From assembly GCA_025456495.1 (NCBI GenBank), contig JALOKO010000162.1:1-7812 (forward strand): DNA of 7,812 nt. The letters are read 5' to 3'. The position numbers and the translations under genes are program-made. Source of the DNA: Bryobacterales bacterium. Its GTDB lineage: Bacteria; Acidobacteriota; Terriglobia; Bryobacterales; Bryobacteraceae. A model generated the notes under the pieces. That model was not told where the DNA came from. It did not search any database and saw only the letters and a list, made by a program, of their open reading frames with translations. Shown here piece by piece: positions 5,337 to 7,812 of the stretch (the stretch's first letter is position 1; each line of letters opens with the position of its first letter).

Positions 5337-6586
5337 CATCCGAAACGGGAATCGCCGGGGGCGCTGCGGATACGGTGCGCGCCACGGTGCGCGCCACGGG
5401 TCGCGCCGACGAACTGCTGGCGATCGAAGAACACTACGGCGCCCATAACTACCACCCGCTCCCCATTGTGGTTGAGCGCGCGCAAGGCGCCTGGGTGGTG
5501 GACACCGAGGGGCGCCGCTATCTGGATTGCCTCAGCGCCTACTCCGCCCTCAATCAGGGACACGCACACCCGAAGATCCTTGCCGCGTTCGTTCAGCAGG
5601 CGCAACGTGTCACGCTTACTTCGCGCGCCTTTCACAACGACCAGTTGCCCCTGTTCTGCCGCGACCTCGCCACGCTCACCGGTCTGGATGTGGTGCTGCC
5701 AATGAACTCCGGCGCCGAAGCCGTGGAGACCGCGGTAAAGGCCGCGCGGCGATGGGGCTATGGCCGTAAGGGGATTCCCGACGGGCAGGCTGAGATCATC
5801 GTCTGCGATGGCAACTTCCACGGCCGCACCACCACCATCGTCGGCTTCTCATCCGAGCCCGGCTACCAGCGGCACTTCGGCCCCTTCACGCCGGGCTTTG
5901 TCCACGTGCCCTTCGGCGACGTAGACGCGTTGCACCGCGCCATCACGCCCCGCACCTGCGCCTTTCTGGTGGAGCCCATTCAATGCGAAGCAGGCATCCT
6001 GATGCCGCCGCCGGGCTACCTGGCCGCGGCCGCCGCGCTGTGTCGTAATCAGGATGTGCTCTTCCTCGCTGACGAAATTCAGACCGGCCTGGGCCGCACC
6101 GGAGCCTGGTTTGCCTGTCATCACGAGATGGTCACCCCCGACATCTACATCCTGGGCAAGGCCCTTTCGGGCGGTGTGTATCCCGTGTCAGCGGTGGTGG
6201 GCCGTCGGGACGTGATGGAGGTCTTTACACCCGGCAGCCATGGCAGCACCTACGGCGGCAATCCGTTGGGCTGCGCCGTGGCCCGCGCCGCTCTGCGCGT
6301 GCTGGAAGAAGAGCAGTTGATTGAGCGGTCAGCGTCCCTCGGCGCCGAACTGCTGGAGATGTTGAAGCCCTTGGAGGGCGGCTTGGTCCGGGAAGTTCGT
6401 GGTCGCGGACTGCTGATTGGCATTGAGCTGCGCGAGCAGGCCCGGCCCTACTGCGAGCAACTCATGCGTCTGGGTCTTCTGTGCAAAGAGACTCACGACT
6501 TCGTCATCCGCATCGCGCCACCGCTGGTTACCGCGCGCGAAGACCTGCAGTGGATGGCTTCGCACTTGGCGGCGGTGTTGCGTTAA
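5333..6586 (+). CDS. rocD: ornithine--oxo-acid aminotransferase
   Basis: This PLP-dependent class III aminotransferase moves the delta-amino group of ornithine to 2-oxoglutarate, giving glutamate semialdehyde and linking arginine/ornithine catabolism with proline and glutamate. The 417 residues compare with about 400 in Bacillus RocD; the excess is a leader of about 30 residues. Ornithine-specific marks are YGAHNYHPLP (35-44), with Y35 matching human Tyr55, and LTSRAFHNDQL (95-105), with R98 matching human Arg180. E214 of EPIQ matches human Glu235, which controls specificity. NSGAEAVET (125-133) holds the cofactor phosphate, D247 of DEIQTG contacts the pyridine, and K276 of LGKALSGG is the Schiff-base lysine. 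One oddity is C218: the family has EPIQGEAG, here EPIQCEAG (codon tgc). The N-terminus contains three near-identical 12-bp units. The 4-base overlap with hldD and a good GGAGG indicate co-translation, though the pathways are unrelated. The family match makes OAT much more likely than acetylornithine or GABA aminotransferase. Confidence 0.94.
   Translation: MTSETGIAGGAADTVRATVRATGRADELLAIEEHYGAHNYHPLPIVVERAQGAWVVDTEGRRYLDCLSAYSALNQGHAHPKILAAFVQQAQRVTLTSRAFHNDQLPLFCRDLATLTGLDVVLPMNSGAEAVETAVKAARRWGYGRKGIPDGQAEIIVCDGNFHGRTTTIVGFSSEPGYQRHFGPFTPGFVHVPFGDVDALHRAITPRTCAFLVEPIQCEAGILMPPPGYLAAAAALCRNQDVLFLADEIQTGLGRTGAWFACHHEMVTPDIYILGKALSGGVYPVSAVVGRRDVMEVFTPGSHGSTYGGNPLGCAVARAALRVLEEEQLIERSASLGAELLEMLKPLEGGLVREVRGRGLLIGIELREQARPYCEQLMRLGLLCKETHDFVIRIAPPLVTAREDLQWMASHLAAVLR
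5372..5407 (+). repeat. three tandem 12-bp units in the rocD leader
   Basis: Two identical copies of ACGGTGCGCGCC (5372-5383, 5384-5395) are followed by a diverged third, ACGGGTCGCGCC (5396-5407). They are in frame and encode TVRA-TVRA-TGRA, residues 14-25 of RocD, before the conserved domain starts. The 12-base unit preserves the reading frame, so copy number can change by slippage without breaking the gene. Confidence 0.85.
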
Positions 6587-6604
6587 CCCACTGCCAAGCG
6601 CGGC

Positions 6605-7711
6605 TTAGCTGCCCTCCAGCACATGCAGCAGATGATGCGCGAAGGCGCGATTGTCGCACTGCAGGTAGTGCAAGGCCCCACCCATGCGGGCAAAACTCTT
6701 GTTGAAGCGCAGGTAATAGGCCGGGTTGCTTTTTGGGGGCTCGCCCTGTGTCCAATCCCAGCCGCCGCCATCCTGCAGGTCCACCACGTACAGGCTGAGG
6801 CCGCGCACGATGTGCCTTCCCGCGCCCAGCCGCAGATTGTTCACACAGCTTAGGCTCTTCTCAAACACCTGCGGGGCCATGATCGCGGAGCCCACCGATA
6901 GCAGCACCCCACCCTCCAGCGTCTCCACTGAGTTGCCAAACAGCCGGAAATCCATCTCCGCCGCGCGACCGATCACCGCGCCGTTGAACATCGGGTGGTT
7001 GGCAATGATGTCGTAGCCAATCCCCGGATGCACCGTACACGGCACGCCCAACCGATAGGCTGTGGCCAGGATGGAGGCCTGCTTCCAGCGATGGTTGACA
7101 GCGTACCGCCCCTCGGGGACCGCATGCGTTTCCATGGCACGCAGCAGGTCCGCTCGGGCCGCGGTGAGGGGATTGGCGGGGTCCTGTGCGATGGCCGCGC
7201 GCAGTTCGTTCGCGGCGGGTAGGTCCACTCCATCCTCATGGATGAAGCGGCCCAACGACACGCCGTAGCCATCCCCGTGCAGCGCCCCGGCCATCATCGC
7301 CACATGGAGGTTGCGGCCCGTCTCGTCCCAGGCGCCAAAGCTGCCCGTGGCCACGTTCTCGCGCACGCTTTCCGTTGAGCGCCCCAGCCACGCATACTCC
7401 CAATCATGGATGGTTCCCGCCCCATTGGTCGCCAGGTGGGTAAGCCAGCCGCGCTCCATCAAGCGGGCCAGAATCAGTGGCGCCCCATTGCGCAGCAAGT
7501 GCGCCCCATACATCAGAATGACGCCTGCTCCCCGCTCGCGCGCTGCCCGCACGGCGACGGCGCAGGAGCGAATCGACTCCATCAGCGCTGCATCGATGGG
7601 CGGCGGCGGCAAGGCAGGGTCAATCAATACGGCGTGAACGTCAGTCAGGCTCTTGCGCTGTTCCAAGGGGAACACGCGCAGTCGCCGCCAGGGGAGACTC
7701 GGGAGTTTCAT
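6605..7711 (-). CDS. conserved uncharacterised protein with NGAGTIHDWE motif
   Basis: I do not recognise a characterised function. The ATG at 7711 gives 368 residues; a TTG at 7801 would add 30 residues of unlikely sequence. The N-terminus reads WRRLRVFPLEQRKS, a pattern I recall starting related unnamed proteins. Notable blocks are MYGAHLLRNGAP (67-78), ATNGAGTIHDWE (94-105), GRSTESV (110-116), GSFGAWDET (123-131), VHPGIGYDIIANHP (227-240), GGVLLSVGSAIMAP (267-280), VFEKSL (282-287), RFNKSFARMGG (335-345) and CDNRAF (352-357). The density of Gly, His, Asp and Asn in motifs suggests a nucleotide- or cofactor-using enzyme, probably cytoplasmic; no signal peptide or membrane segment is seen. 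The order of blocks loosely resembles deoxyhypusine/homospermidine synthases, which is speculative. It converges on rocD with an 18-base gap, so it is a separate transcript. No Shine-Dalgarno sequence is visible. Confidence 0.85.
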   Translation of the reverse strand: MKLPSLPWRRLRVFPLEQRKSLTDVHAVLIDPALPPPPIDAALMESIRSCAVAVRAARERGAGVILMYGAHLLRNGAPLILARLMERGWLTHLATNGAGTIHDWEYAWLGRSTESVRENVATGSFGAWDETGRNLHVAMMAGALHGDGYGVSLGRFIHEDGVDLPAANELRAAIAQDPANPLTAARADLLRAMETHAVPEGRYAVNHRWKQASILATAYRLGVPCTVHPGIGYDIIANHPMFNGAVIGRAAEMDFRLFGNSVETLEGGVLLSVGSAIMAPQVFEKSLSCVNNLRLGAGRHIVRGLSLYVVDLQDGGGWDWTQGEPPKSNPAYYLRFNKSFARMGGALHYLQCDNRAFAHHLLHVLEGS

Positions 7712-7721
7712 GGGTAAGTGG

Positions 7722-7734
7722 GAAGCGGCGCTTC
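7722..7734. repeat. 13-bp inverted repeat just upstream of the unknown gene
   Basis: GAAGCG-G-CGCTTC is a perfect 6-1-6 inverted repeat. On the minus strand it ends 10 bases before the ATG at 7711, where a Shine-Dalgarno sequence would be expected and is lacking. It could form a small hairpin (5-bp stem, 3-nt loop) in the leader, serve as an operator, or be chance. Otherwise I see no gene or convincing promoter in 7712-7812. Confidence 0.35.
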
Positions 7735-7812
7735 GCGCGCAACCAACATTCAGTGTACCGGGCCGATGGGAGCTTGCCTCAGCGCCTCCATTGTGACCCA
7801 ATAAAGGCAGCA

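Noticed and set aside
6587..6610. Bidirectional terminator between rocD and the convergent gene
   Set aside because: The best stem is only AAGC/GCTT around three bases, with no T-run on either strand, so it is not supportable.
7750..7791. 13-residue minus-strand leader peptide (MEALRQAPIGPVH) upstream of the unknown gene
   Set aside because: No ribosome site and no attenuator-like codon run or paired hairpins; any short ATG frame could look like this.

Overview
The window looks like an ordinary chromosomal stretch from a GC-rich, diderm (Gram-negative-type) bacterium. It holds six protein-coding genes in near-continuous order, with no RNA gene, mobile element or CRISPR array that I could see. 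Genes for ADP-heptose synthesis (LPS inner core) and a Trk potassium channel, a YvcK-type protein fused by overlap to glmU, and a distinctive uncharacterised protein with a NGAGTIHDWE motif together suggest Acidobacteriota, possibly near the Solibacter/Bryobacter branch. This is my impression from protein style and not a computed assignment.

Layout. Positions 95-1549 (+) encode TrkH, the membrane subunit of a potassium uptake system; its usual partner trkA is not in the window. After an 89-base gap comes yvcK (1639-2727, +), a UDP-GlcNAc-binding regulator. It overlaps by 8 bases with glmU (2720-4120, +), the bifunctional enzyme that makes UDP-GlcNAc. A 199-base non-coding gap (4121-4319) with one clear hairpin separates this pair from hldD (4320-5336, +), the ADP-heptose epimerase. 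hldD overlaps by the ATGA junction with rocD (5333-6586, +), an ornithine aminotransferase. Only 18 bases after rocD, a convergent gene (6605-7711, -) ends; it encodes a conserved protein I cannot name. The last 101 bases are its upstream region.

How the genes fit together. yvcK and glmU make a coherent module: a UDP-GlcNAc binder, whose Bacillus relative (GlmR) controls amino-sugar entry into envelope synthesis, is translationally coupled to the UDP-GlcNAc synthase. hldD supplies activated heptose for LPS. Its tight coupling to rocD, an arginine/ornithine catabolism enzyme, has no obvious biochemical reason. The convergent unknown protein shows a loose motif order reminiscent of deoxyhypusine/homospermidine synthases, which I offer only as a hypothesis.

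I found no convincing new multi-gene system here. The points most worth a second look are the unknown protein, the yvcK-glmU overlap, a Gly-to-Cys change in a highly conserved loop of RocD, a 12-bp tandem repeat in the start of rocD, and short inverted repeats placed where Shine-Dalgarno sequences would be expected in front of trkH and the unknown gene.
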